Shown here: positions 18,062-25,454 of the stretch, in pieces
Position numbering within the stretch: position 1 is the first letter of the stretch
Layout: the number at the start of each line of letters is the position of its first letter
Assembly (NCBI RefSeq): GCF_001506075.1
Contig: NZ_KQ947475.1
Span: 723,799-787,798, forward strand
Direction: 5' to 3'
DNA: 64,000 nucleotides
Source: Vibrio sp. MEBiC08052
Lineage (GTDB): Bacteria > Pseudomonadota > Gammaproteobacteria > Enterobacterales > Vibrionaceae
Notes under the pieces: generated by a model
Told to the model about the DNA's origin: nothing
The model's database searches: none
What the model saw: the letters and a program-made list of their open reading frames with translations, nothing else
Translations under genes and position numbers: made by a program

Positions 18062-19357
18062 ATGAGCAAGATATTCATTCGACTTGTGATGCTCCTGGCA
18101 GTTTTACTGACTTCGCAAACTGCGTCAGCGGCCATTGAGCCTAATGGTGTCTTGGATGAAGTGGCCGTGCGTTTCATGACGGCCAGTGCTACTTGGGGCA
18201 CGGTAATTACAAACTATGCCGCCTGGCTGTTCTGGACGCTGGGCACTATATCCCTTGTTTGGACTGGCGGGACCTTAATCCTTAAACAAGCGGATATAAG
18301 GGAGTTCTTTGCCGAGTTCGTGCGCTTCATCCTGACGTTTGGTTTCTTTCTCTGGTTGCTCAGAAACGGCCCAGACTTTGCGACGTCAATCATCGACTCG
18401 TTGAGAATGATCGGTGCTCAAGCCGGTGGCCTTCCGAGAGATCTAACCCCGTCAGAGCCTATTAGTATTGCGTTCGACATTATTGTGAAAGCTGGTGAGT
18501 CCTACAGCATCACAAGCCCGATAGATAACTTGTCTATCTTCTTAATCACGCTGGCAATTTTGGCCTGTATGGCGGTAGTGGCGGCCAATGTGTTGTTGGC
18601 CTTAGTGACGGCTTGGATATTGATCTATGCCGGTGTCTTCGTGCTGGGGTTTGGTGGTTCGCGTTGGACTTCAGATATAGCAATCAACTACTTCAAAAGC
18701 GTATTGGGCGTTGCTTTGAAGTTGATGACAATGACGTTGCTCATTGGCATTGCCATGTCGATCATGGACGGTTTCTATGCCGATCTATCCAATGATGCCC
18801 CTATGCGTGAACTGCTGGTGATCTTTGTCGTTTCACTGGTTCTTGTGATGCTCATTCACTCGGTTCCCAATGTGGTCGCCAGCCTGGTTCCTGGAGGCGG
18901 CGCGGCGGCAGGTGCTGGCAGTATCAGTGCCGGAGCGATGGCCGGAGCGGCTGTTGCCACTGGCGGTATGGCTGCCGGTGCAGCAATGGCTACCGCCGGC
19001 GGTGCGTCTGCTATTCAGGCTGCATTTGCAAAAGCAGGTGAGAACGTAGCGAACAATACTGACGTTATGTCGAGCCTGGGCGGAGCATTTAGCGGTGGCG
19101 GCGACTCTGATGAAGCTGGCTCATTTTCCCAAGCGTCCGGCCAATCTTCTAGCGGTGGCGAATCCTCTGGCGGCGGCTTTAAAGGCAGCGCTGTAAAAGC
19201 TGGTCGTATTGCAGCGGATACCGGTGCAAATTTGATGAAGGGTATGGGTGATATGGCCGGGGATCGGATTGGCCGAACTGCTGGAGGTCGTCTAGCCAGC
19301 TCGATCCGAAACAGTACGAAAGATAACGGGGATGACGACGACAAGGAGGGCGACTGA
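18062..19357 (+). CDS. trbL: TrbL, inner-membrane mating-pair channel protein
   Basis: 431 residues. Signal-like N terminus (LMLLAVLLTSQTASA is similar), then several membrane spans (AAWLFWTLGTISLVW, FILTFGFFLWLL, LAILACMAVVAANVLLALVTAWILIYAGVFVLGFGG), typical of the TrbL/VirB6 family of P-type T4SS. The C-terminal part is low-complexity Gly/Ala/Ser. RP4 TrbL is longer (about 528, from memory). The stop UGA (19355-19357) is followed by C and preceded by AGGAGG (19344-19349); the +1 frame continues with a tail-like sequence that would bring the length to about 515, so a frameshift or split is possible. Confidence 0.88.
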   Translation: MSKIFIRLVMLLAVLLTSQTASAAIEPNGVLDEVAVRFMTASATWGTVITNYAAWLFWTLGTISLVWTGGTLILKQADIREFFAEFVRFILTFGFFLWLLRNGPDFATSIIDSLRMIGAQAGGLPRDLTPSEPISIAFDIIVKAGESYSITSPIDNLSIFLITLAILACMAVVAANVLLALVTAWILIYAGVFVLGFGGSRWTSDIAINYFKSVLGVALKLMTMTLLIGIAMSIMDGFYADLSNDAPMRELLVIFVVSLVLVMLIHSVPNVVASLVPGGGAAAGAGSISAGAMAGAAVATGGMAAGAAMATAGGASAIQAAFAKAGENVANNTDVMSSLGGAFSGGGDSDEAGSFSQASGQSSSGGESSGGGFKGSAVKAGRIAADTGANLMKGMGDMAGDRIGRTAGGRLASSIRNSTKDNGDDDDKEGD

Positions 19358-19610
19358 CGACGCTTCCCCTGCATTTGACAACGATAGCTTAGGCGGTGGC
19401 GGCACTGGCTGGATGAATCAAACCGGCGGTTTTGATGGCCTATCCAGTGAGGACCAGGAAGAAGCCCGCCAAGCACACGCAGAATGGCAAGAGCGCGACC
19501 CGGAAAAGCACACCTTCGACGTTGAGGATTACGTTTCGTATGCCCAGGAACGTCAGCAGGAACGAAATAGTGAGATTGCCAGCTTTGTTAAAAAAGGCCG
19601 CATGGCCTAA
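19332..19610 (+). CDS. Overlapping reading frame, possible TrbL C-terminal tail
   Basis: Up to 92 residues in the +1 frame relative to trbL, overlapping it by 26 bases. Hydrophilic; GGGGTGWMNQTGGF, then acidic/glutamine-rich helix (EEARQAHAEWQERDP, VEDYVSYAQERQQE). ATG 19332 has no properly spaced ribosome binding site: GGGG abuts it. Skipping the T of the trbL stop context (GAC-T-GAC) would fuse the two as ...EGD-DDASPAF. So this may be the distal part of TrbL, either by programmed +1 shift or after a mutation, or a coupled small gene. Not recognised by itself. Confidence 0.5.
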   Translation: MTTTRRATDDASPAFDNDSLGGGGTGWMNQTGGFDGLSSEDQEEARQAHAEWQERDPEKHTFDVEDYVSYAQERQQERNSEIASFVKKGRMA

Positions 19611-19630
19611 CTAGATAAGGATTACTGATT

Positions 19631-19885
19631 ATGGAGTTTAACTTTCCACCCCAAAACCTTGCGGAGGTATTTGGTTTCTTCGCAGTGATGTTCATTGTGA
19701 TGCTGGCCTTCTATTTTTTGGGGCAGTGGCTGCACAACACCGGACACGGCTCGAAGATGAAAGCCATTGCCGACAAAATGGAGGTATTCCAAAACAGGTT
19801 GGCCGGGCGTGCTTACAAGGACATGACGAGATCGGTCGATCAAATCGACAAAATGAGACGCTGGCCGTTTGGCCGACGCAAGTAG
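19631..19885 (+). CDS. Small single-span membrane protein of the island
   Basis: 84 residues, not recognised. One membrane helix (VFGFFAVMFIVMLAFYFLGQWL) followed by a basic cytoplasmic tail ending in WPFGRRK. It sits 20 bases after the preceding frame in the trb operon, so it may belong to the conjugation set. AAGGATTACTGATT precedes ATG 19631. A hairpin follows directly. Confidence 0.65.
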   Translation: MEFNFPPQNLAEVFGFFAVMFIVMLAFYFLGQWLHNTGHGSKMKAIADKMEVFQNRLAGRAYKDMTRSVDQIDKMRRWPFGRRK

Positions 19886-19886
19886 T

Positions 19887-19928
19887 TAGAAAGCACACGG
19901 GCCGGTGATGGTGCACCGGCCCGCATTT
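19887..19928 (+). terminator. Hairpin at end of trb operon, repeated at 27204
   Basis: GGGCCGGTG (19899-19907) pairs with CACCGGCCC (19914-19922) around a six-base loop, followed by GCATTT. The T run is short, so termination may be partial. The 42-base block 19887-19928 recurs with three differences at 27204-27245, beyond the right end of the island. Confidence 0.6.
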
Positions 19929-19957
19929 CCACATACCACCTGACAGAGAGGTGACAC

Positions 19958-20185
19958 ATGACAACCACACATAATATCGAAGTTCAGAACGTAATTCATC
20001 AGGCCGCGACCAAGTTGGCTGCCTTGGAGTTCATCGACCAGGAAACCGCCCGGCAGATTTCGCCCGTTGCGGAAGCCGTCGCCAATATGTTCACGATCCT
20101 GTACTACCAGGCTGAAACTGGTCGAGCGACGCCGGAGGACTTCCAGGAGGGGTTGGACACTATCCGCCAGGTAACAAGGAGGTAA
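19958..20185 (+). CDS. Hypothetical small island protein
   Basis: 75 residues, helical, not recognised (VIHQAATKLAALEFIDQETA, VAEAVANMFTILYYQAE). AGAGAGGTG lies upstream of ATG 19958. It ends 11 bases before traJ, so it is probably in the same transcript and may be a relaxosome accessory or a regulator. Confidence 0.6.
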   Translation: MTTTHNIEVQNVIHQAATKLAALEFIDQETARQISPVAEAVANMFTILYYQAETGRATPEDFQEGLDTIRQVTRR

Positions 20186-20196
20186 GGCAAAAGGTG

Positions 20197-20571
20197 ATGA
20201 ACGATAAGGCAAAACGAATAACGAGGAAGAGCAGTACGCCTATCAAGGTGTACTGCTTACCCGAGGAAAAGGAGCATATCGAGGCGCAAGCAAAGCGAGC
20301 AGGCATGAGCGCTGCGCGTTATCTGCGTGAGGTTGGCCAGGGCTACAAGATCAAGGGTGTGGTCGATTGTGAGCAGGTACGGGAGTTGGCTCGAATCAAC
20401 GGCGATCTTGGCCGTTTGGGTGGCCTATTGAAGCTATGGCTGACCGATGACGTGCGAACTGCCCAGTTCGGCCAGTCAACAATCCTTGCTGTTCTCAGTA
20501 AGATCGAGGCGACGCAGGAGGAAATCGGTAAGGTCATGACCAAGGTTGTTATGCCGAGGTCTGAATCATGA
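20197..20571 (+). CDS. traJ: TraJ, IncP-type relaxosome accessory protein binding oriT
   Basis: 124 residues, like RP4 TraJ (about 123). Shared blocks include PIKVYCLPEE, VGQGYKIKGVVD and ARINGDLGRLGGLLKLWLTDD. The N-terminal ribbon-helix-helix region binds the inverted repeat in oriT and recruits the TraI relaxase. Its binding site is the oriT at 16851. A strong AAGGAGGT lies 13 bases before ATG 20197, with GTG 20194 also in frame. Having TraJ but no TraI fits recruitment of the relaxase of a co-resident IncP plasmid. Confidence 0.92.
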   Translation: MNDKAKRITRKSSTPIKVYCLPEEKEHIEAQAKRAGMSAARYLREVGQGYKIKGVVDCEQVRELARINGDLGRLGGLLKLWLTDDVRTAQFGQSTILAVLSKIEATQEEIGKVMTKVVMPRSES

Positions 20572-20594
20572 CAATATCGTACGCTAGGGATATG

Positions 20595-20614
20595 GGGCGA
20601 CCAATTGGTCGCCC
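20595..20614 (+). terminator. Perfect palindrome after traJ
   Basis: GGGCGACCAATTGGTCGCCC is a 20-base perfect palindrome, followed by TATTATTTTAG. It is likely a terminator for traJ, and could also be an operator. A KorB site begins six bases later. Confidence 0.6.
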
Positions 20615-20620
20615 TATTAT

Positions 20621-20633
20621 TTTAGCGGCTAAA
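20621..20633. promoter_or_regulatory. IncP KorB operator match, site 3
   Basis: TTTAGCGGCTAAA, exact operator consensus with the alternative central base. It lies about 125 bases upstream of the resolvase gene and about 90 upstream of a possible -10 (TAATAT, near 20721), a distance over which KorB is known to act in IncP plasmids. Confidence 0.75.
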
Positions 20634-20757
20634 TTTTTCTTCACGGTGTTCACTAAACGGTAGTTTTCTGGACAGAGAGAGCCGCCGCATTTTTTCATTT
20701 TTCTGGCTATTCTTCTCTGTTAATATACCCGTTAAGTTTTCAATGTTGAGAATGTCC

Positions 20758-21324
20758 ATGAATCAACGCATTGGATACGCCCGTGTTTCGACGGACGACC
20801 AGCACCTAGACCTGCAGCGTGATGCGCTCACGCAGGCAGGGTGCAGTGTGATCTACGAAGAAGCGGTCAGCGGCAAGAATGCAGCTCGCCCAGAGCTTAA
20901 TCAGTGTCGCAAGGCGCTTCGGGAAGGGGATACTCTCGTAGTGTGGCGACTGGATCGGCTCGGACGTAGCCTACCTGACTTGGTAACGATTGTTGCAGAC
21001 TTAGAGCAGCGTGGTGTGCATTTTGAGAGCCTGACCGAGCAGATAGAGACTGGTAGTGCTGCGGGCAAGCTGCAGTTTCACGTTTTTGCGGCGCTTGCGG
21101 AGTTCGAGCGTAGCTTGATCCGGGAGCGGACCCAGGCCGGGCTGGCAGCAGCTCGTGCTCGTGGGCGACTCGGGGGGCGCAAGCCAAAGTTAGACGACCG
21201 GCAAGTGCGAGAAATCAAGGCGTTGTTACGCGATCCAGATATTCAGGTGGCTGAGGTTGCCCGCCGTTATGGCGTGTCGCGAACTACCCTGTACAAGTAC
21301 GTCGGTGTCGTCACGCCGCGTTAA
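20758..21324 (+). CDS. Serine recombinase, resolvase type (ResG-like)
   Basis: 188 residues. Catalytic domain starts RIGYARVSTDDQ, with the nucleophilic serine in ARVS, then VVWRLDRLGRSLPDLV, FAALAEFERSLIRERT and a C-terminal HTH (AEVARRYGVSRTTLYKYV). This is the small Tn3-resolvase/invertase family. In GIsul2-type islands a resolvase sits here and probably resolves multimers of the replicating circle. ATG 20758 gives the family start MNQRIGYARVS; an in-frame ATG at 20743 is possible. The 170 bases upstream may contain its res sites. Confidence 0.88.
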   Translation: MNQRIGYARVSTDDQHLDLQRDALTQAGCSVIYEEAVSGKNAARPELNQCRKALREGDTLVVWRLDRLGRSLPDLVTIVADLEQRGVHFESLTEQIETGSAAGKLQFHVFAALAEFERSLIRERTQAGLAAARARGRLGGRKPKLDDRQVREIKALLRDPDIQVAEVARRYGVSRTTLYKYVGVVTPR

Positions 21325-21336
21325 TGAGGAATTTTA

Positions 21337-23085
21337 ATGCTCCAACAATCATTAGAGGTTGGCTCTACCAAAAAGATACAACAGTCTGTTCAGGAGTCTG
21401 AGCCTAGTTGTCCTGTTATGGCCGCGAGTGAAGCAATGGCGATAGGAGGGGGACATGAAGCCCGTGGAGCGATTTTTACGCGCCCAGAAGTGGTTGATTT
21501 CATTTTGGATCTATCTGGATACACGGAAGATCAACCCCTCCATAAAAAGCGGCTTTTAGAACCATCCTTCGGCGGAGGAGATTTTCTGCTGCCGATCATA
21601 GATCGACTCTTATGCACATGGCGGGCAGCCAGGCCGAACGGTTCTGCATTCGATGAGCTGGCTGATGCGATTCGAGCGGTGGAGTTGCATCACGAAACCT
21701 TTCGTAGCACTTATACCGCCGTTGTCGCGTTGCTCAATCGCCACGGGATCGCTGAGGATGCTTCGACTGCTTTGGCTGACTGCTGGCTGTCACAGGGTGA
21801 TTTCCTGCTGGCACCACTCGAAGGGCAGTTTGATTTCGTGGTAGGCAACCCGCCCTATGTCCGTCAGGAGTTGATCCCGGCACCGCTGCTTGCCGAATAC
21901 CGCAGTCGTTATCTGACAATGTTCGACCGGGCCGATATTTATATTCCCTTTATCGAACGGTCGTTATCGGTATTGTCAGATGGTGGCAACTTGGGCTTCA
22001 TCTGCGCGGATCGCTGGATGAAGAACCGCTATGGTGGGCCGTTGCGCAGCCTTGTAGCTGAGGGTTTCCATCTAAAACTTTATGTCGACATGGTGGACAC
22101 ACCGGCTTTCCACTCTGCTGTGATCGCCTATCCTGCCATCACTATTATCAGCCGTGAAACTCCGGGAGCAACGCGCATCGCTCACCGTCCGGACATTGAC
22201 CGGGCGACGCTCAGCACGTTGGCTGGTTTGCTTACAGCCCCTACATTGCCGAAAGGACCCAGCCAAGTACGCGAACTTGCTCGCGTGACTAACGGCGCGG
22301 AGCCGTGGCTGCTGGAGTCATCCGACCAGATGGCGCTTATTCGCCGCCTGGAGAGTGTTTTTCCTCTGCTAGAAGATGTGGGATGTAAGGTTGGGATCGG
22401 TGTTGCGACTGGTGCTGATAAGGCGTTCATAGGGGAGTTCGAGACGCTTGATGTAGAGCTAGACCGTAAGCTACCGCTGGTGACAACAAAGGACATCATG
22501 AGTGGTGAAGTGCACTGGCGTGGGCAAGGTGTAGTCAATCCCTTTGCCGAGTCCGCCGGACTGGTTGATCTCGACGAATACCCGCGTTTACGGCGCTATC
22601 TTGAGGCTAGACGAGAGGTAATTGCAGGGCGGCACTGTGCGAAAAAAGCACCTGCTAGGTGGTATCGTACGATTGACCGCATTAATCCGGCACTAGCCAC
22701 AAGGCCGAAGCTACTGATTCCAGACATCAAGGGGGAGGCTCATATTGTTTATGAAGGCGGTGAGTTATATCCACATCACAACCTCTATTACGTTACGTCC
22801 GATGACTGGGATTTGAGAGCCTTGCAGGCAGTGCTGCTGTCCGCCGTCACACGTCTATTCGTGGCGACCTATTCAACGAAAATGCGGGGAGGATTCTTGC
22901 GCTTCCAAGCGCAGTACCTGCGCCGGATTCGTATCCCAAGGTGGGAGGATGTGTCTGAACCGATGCGTCGTGAGCTGGCCGAAGCAGCCATCAAGAGAGA
23001 CGTACAAGCATGTAATTTGGCAGTATTCAAGCTTTACGGCTTGAGCCGCGAAGAACGATCATCCCTCGGGGGTAATGGAGAATAA
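21337..23085 (+). CDS. N6-adenine DNA methyltransferase, PaeR7I/XhoI-type system
   Basis: 582 residues. SAM-binding motif [15 protein letters not shown] (near 76), catalytic motif IV NPPY (near 171), then a target recognition region ([25 protein letters not shown]). This layout is that of gamma-class adenine methyltransferases of the Eco57I/PaeR7I type. The partner gene starts at the base after its stop. It should protect the PaeR7I/XhoI site (CTCGAG), an inference from the partner. GAGGA precedes ATG 21337. Confidence 0.85.
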   Translation: MLQQSLEVGSTKKIQQSVQESEPSCPVMAASEAMAIGGGHEARGAIFTRPEVVDFILDLSGYTEDQPLHKKRLLEPSFGGGDFLLPIIDRLLCTWRAARPNGSAFDELADAIRAVELHHETFRSTYTAVVALLNRHGIAEDASTALADCWLSQGDFLLAPLEGQFDFVVGNPPYVRQELIPAPLLAEYRSRYLTMFDRADIYIPFIERSLSVLSDGGNLGFICADRWMKNRYGGPLRSLVAEGFHLKLYVDMVDTPAFHSAVIAYPAITIISRETPGATRIAHRPDIDRATLSTLAGLLTAPTLPKGPSQVRELARVTNGAEPWLLESSDQMALIRRLESVFPLLEDVGCKVGIGVATGADKAFIGEFETLDVELDRKLPLVTTKDIMSGEVHWRGQGVVNPFAESAGLVDLDEYPRLRRYLEARREVIAGRHCAKKAPARWYRTIDRINPALATRPKLLIPDIKGEAHIVYEGGELYPHHNLYYVTSDDWDLRALQAVLLSAVTRLFVATYSTKMRGGFLRFQAQYLRRIRIPRWEDVSEPMRRELAEAAIKRDVQACNLAVFKLYGLSREERSSLGGNGE

Positions 23086-23829
23086 ATGGCACTTGATCTC
23101 GTCAACTACGAAGAAAAAGCCCGAGAGGCAGTGAAAGCATTTTGGGGTAACCGTGAAGCAGCAAGACAGAAACAGATAGAGTCAGGTAATGCCGACCAAG
23201 GTGAGCGGGCAGGCGTAACTGCTGGAAAGAACATGGATGGTTTTTTGGCCTTGATACTCGATGTCGTCAGGGCTAATGGACTCTCACATGCTGAAATACA
23301 CCAGAGCAGCAGAATGCTGACATTGCCTGGTTATTTTCGACCAACAAAATTGTGGGATTTGTTGGTGCTCTACAAAGGGGAGCTGATTGCCGCTGTCGAA
23401 CTGAAAAGTCAGGTTGGCCCCTCATTCGGAAATAATTTCAACAATAGAACCGAGGAGGCTATCGGGACAGCCCATGATCTTTGGACAGCTTTTCGTGAAG
23501 AGGCTTTTGGTAAGCAGCCACGCCCCTTTGTTGGCTGGTTGATGGTGGTCGAGGATGCACCGGCGTCGCGCAAGCCTGTCCGCAATGCATCACCACATTT
23601 CCCAGTGTTTGAGGAGTTCAATGGTGCATCTTATCTCAAGAGGTATGACCTCCTATGTCAGCGGCTGGTTCAGGAGCGGTTGTACACAACAGCAGCCGTC
23701 TTAACTGCAGAGCGGAGTGCGCTGGATACGGGCGAATTTGCTGAGCTGTCATCAATGACCAGCCTTAAGACGTTTGTTACTGCTTTGGCGGGTCATGTCG
23801 CTGCTGAAGCCGCACGTCTCGGAGAGTAA
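23086..23829 (+). CDS. PaeR7I/XhoI-family type II restriction endonuclease
   Basis: 247 residues, the size of PaeR7I (about 246). Blocks [36 protein letters not shown] and [18 protein letters not shown] match the XhoI/PaeR7I family. The PD-(D/E)xK-like catalytic site is probably WD near 90 and ExK in VELKS near 104. It should cleave CTCGAG. It starts directly after the methyltransferase stop, so the two are coupled. Host sites such as those near 12 and 525 would need to be methylated. Confidence 0.85.
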   Translation: MALDLVNYEEKAREAVKAFWGNREAARQKQIESGNADQGERAGVTAGKNMDGFLALILDVVRANGLSHAEIHQSSRMLTLPGYFRPTKLWDLLVLYKGELIAAVELKSQVGPSFGNNFNNRTEEAIGTAHDLWTAFREEAFGKQPRPFVGWLMVVEDAPASRKPVRNASPHFPVFEEFNGASYLKRYDLLCQRLVQERLYTTAAVLTAERSALDTGEFAELSSMTSLKTFVTALAGHVAAEAARLGE

Positions 23830-23832
23830 TGA

Positions 23833-24654
23833 ATGGCAGACCTGAGCGCATTCGAACGGCGTAAGCTCGAAAAGCTGCTTGGAATGGGCAGCGGGTATGT
23901 ACTGAACTTCTCTGATCGTACCTATTCCGAGTTCTTCTTGGACTATCGCGTTGAAATCGATGCGGCCATGTATCGAACGGGTGGGGACTCAAAGGCCAAG
24001 CGGATGCGTACCTTCTGGGATATTGCTCCTAATCACACCGCCGGCAGGGTAATTGATGGTTTGATCACCTACGGCGTTCAAGAAGACTGCTTTGGAGATA
24101 GCAATCCTCTGCTGACCGATGATTGCCGGAAAATCTCTCAGCGGCTTCTTAGCGACCAGCCGGTGGCAGAGTTGGATGCGTTGACTGCTATCGCTGATGA
24201 GCGAGACTTCGAGGTAGTGGCGGAACACGTCCGTGAAGCCATTGAGAAAAATCAGCCCGAAGGCGGGCTAGATCGCTTGCATACCTTTGTTAACAAGTTT
24301 GTCCGTGTGACGTGTGAGCCGCACGGCATCACAATCACTCGTGACAAACCGCTACATAGTGTGTTTGGAGAGTATGTGAAGGCGTTACGCGCTGGTAATC
24401 ATCTTGAGTCTGCGATGACTGAGCGTATCTTGAAGTCCAGTATTTCTGTGCTGGAAGCTTTCAACGATGTGCGTAATAACAAAAGTCTTGCTCACGACAA
24501 TCCGATATTGAACTATGAAGAAAGCTTGCTGATTTTCAATCACGTGGCAGCCTCTATCCGTTTCATCAAGAGCTTGGAGACAAAGATAAAAACTAAGGTG
24601 GTGATCTGCGAGAAGGCTCAGAAGACGAGCTTGGATGACAGCATCCCTTTCTGA
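23833..24654 (+). CDS. HEPN/Abi-C-like protein next to restriction system
   Basis: 273 residues, not firmly recognised. The C-terminal third resembles the abortive-infection C-terminal family, with FNDVRNNKSLAHDNPIL near 210-225: the RNNKSLAH pattern fits the R-x4-6-H catalytic motif of HEPN ribonucleases. It follows the endonuclease gene by three bases, in the same operon. Plausible roles are a back-up abortive response if restriction fails, or a toxin held by the small downstream protein. The rest of the protein has no motif I can name. Confidence 0.6.
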   Translation: MADLSAFERRKLEKLLGMGSGYVLNFSDRTYSEFFLDYRVEIDAAMYRTGGDSKAKRMRTFWDIAPNHTAGRVIDGLITYGVQEDCFGDSNPLLTDDCRKISQRLLSDQPVAELDALTAIADERDFEVVAEHVREAIEKNQPEGGLDRLHTFVNKFVRVTCEPHGITITRDKPLHSVFGEYVKALRAGNHLESAMTERILKSSISVLEAFNDVRNNKSLAHDNPILNYEESLLIFNHVAASIRFIKSLETKIKTKVVICEKAQKTSLDDSIPF

Positions 24655-24670
24655 CTCTAAAGGTGCTTTT

Positions 24671-24853
24671 ATGGCCGATATCTCAAAAAAATCCGCCTCT
24701 CTAGACGATGACAGCCCGAGTGATACTGAGGCTAATGTGCGTCGGTTGACCCCTGAGGAGCTAGTAGAGTTACGGCGAGACATGGCAGAATCGTCAGCTT
24801 GGGCCAAAGCTGAACTAAAGCGTCGACGAGCAGAAAGAATCAAAAAAATCTGA
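24671..24853 (+). CDS. Small charged protein at right end of island
   Basis: 60 residues, very hydrophilic, with helix-forming VRRLTPEELVELRRDMAESSAW and a basic end (LKRRRAERIKKI). Not recognised. It starts 16 bases after the HEPN-like gene. Size, charge and position would fit an antitoxin, but nothing in the sequence shows this. The frame is open upstream to 24635; ATG 24671 avoids overlap. Confidence 0.45.
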   Translation: MADISKKSASLDDDSPSDTEANVRRLTPEELVELRRDMAESSAWAKAELKRRRAERIKKI

Positions 24854-24935
24854 ACATGGCATAGATAATGGTATTGATAGCAAGTGATTTTATAAATATC
24901 TGTTACTTAAGGGTATTTTCTTCTTGTTGATGTTA

Positions 24936-24947
24936 GAGTGGGAATAA
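24936..24947 (+). other. Internal attachment site between complete island and remnant
   Basis: GAGTGGGAATAA, sharing ten bases with the guaA end at 7306. Downstream sequence resembles the left end of the island (for example AACAGGCACTAAATCATACTTAAGTCC versus 7340-7370, then a hairpin with a T run near 25000-25023). So this is both the right end of the first island and the left end of a second one. Confidence 0.75.
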
Positions 24948-25132
24948 TGCTCCTTTAAGAAACGTCTGGCACTAACAGGCACTAAATCATACTTAAGTCC
25001 GCGTAATAGCGGACTTTTTTTGTTTTTGGCTTAGTCATTGTTGGCAATGTCTGGCAACGCCAAGCACGGTTTGACCGTGGTATTTTTGATGGGTATGATT
25101 CATCGGTAATGTCATGGATTACGCCCGATACC

Positions 25133-25416
25133 ATGCTGACTGATACCAAGCTACGCAATCTCAAACCCAAAGATAAACTTTATAAAGTCAATGACCGTGA
25201 TGGCCTCTATGTTGCTGTCACTACCGCAGGCTCTATCTCTTTTCGCTACAACTACTCGATCAATGGCAGACAAGAAACCATTACCTCAGAAAGTTGAGAA
25301 CCCAGCAGACCTGATTCGGTCTGCATGAACTACGTCGAACGGTGAGCACATTGTTACATGAAGCAGGCTACAATACGGATTGGATAGAAAAATGCCTGGC
25401 ACACGAACAGAAAGGA
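25133..25416 (+). pseudogene. Integrase remnant with two internal deletions
   Basis: The first 52 or so codons match the complete integrase (MLTDTKLRNLKPKDKLYKVND to SINGRQETIT). The sequence then jumps out of frame to VENPADLIR (near 25290) and again to HELRRTVSTLLHEAG...EKCLAHEQKG (25330-25416). The N-terminal codons differ mostly at silent positions, so this came from a diverged relative, not a recent duplication. Catalytic arginine and tyrosine are lost. Confidence 0.88.
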
Positions 25417-25454
25417 AAGGGTGAGGGGCTATTTGTTGAGGAGGAGATAATAAT

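Larger units (their letters stand above)
7306..24947 (+). mobile_element. guaA-integrated genomic island, GIsul2-like backbone, with IncP and IncQ parts and defence genes
   Basis: About 17.6 kb between direct repeats of GAGTGGGAAT. Backbone order: integrase, alpA, repA-repC, oriT, trbJ-trbK-trbL, two small genes, traJ, resolvase. Two cargo sites are filled: between integrase and alpA (Gabija-like pair plus an unknown gene), and between resolvase and the right end (PaeR7I-like restriction-modification, HEPN-like protein, small gene). From memory, guaA targeting with alpA, rep and a resolvase is typical of the GIsul2 family. No relaxase, coupling protein or mating ATPase is present, so it is mobilisable at most. 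Confidence 0.85.

Noticed and set aside
7306..24947. Complete integrative conjugative element
   Set aside because: Relaxase, coupling protein and mating ATPases are absent, so self-transfer is not supported.
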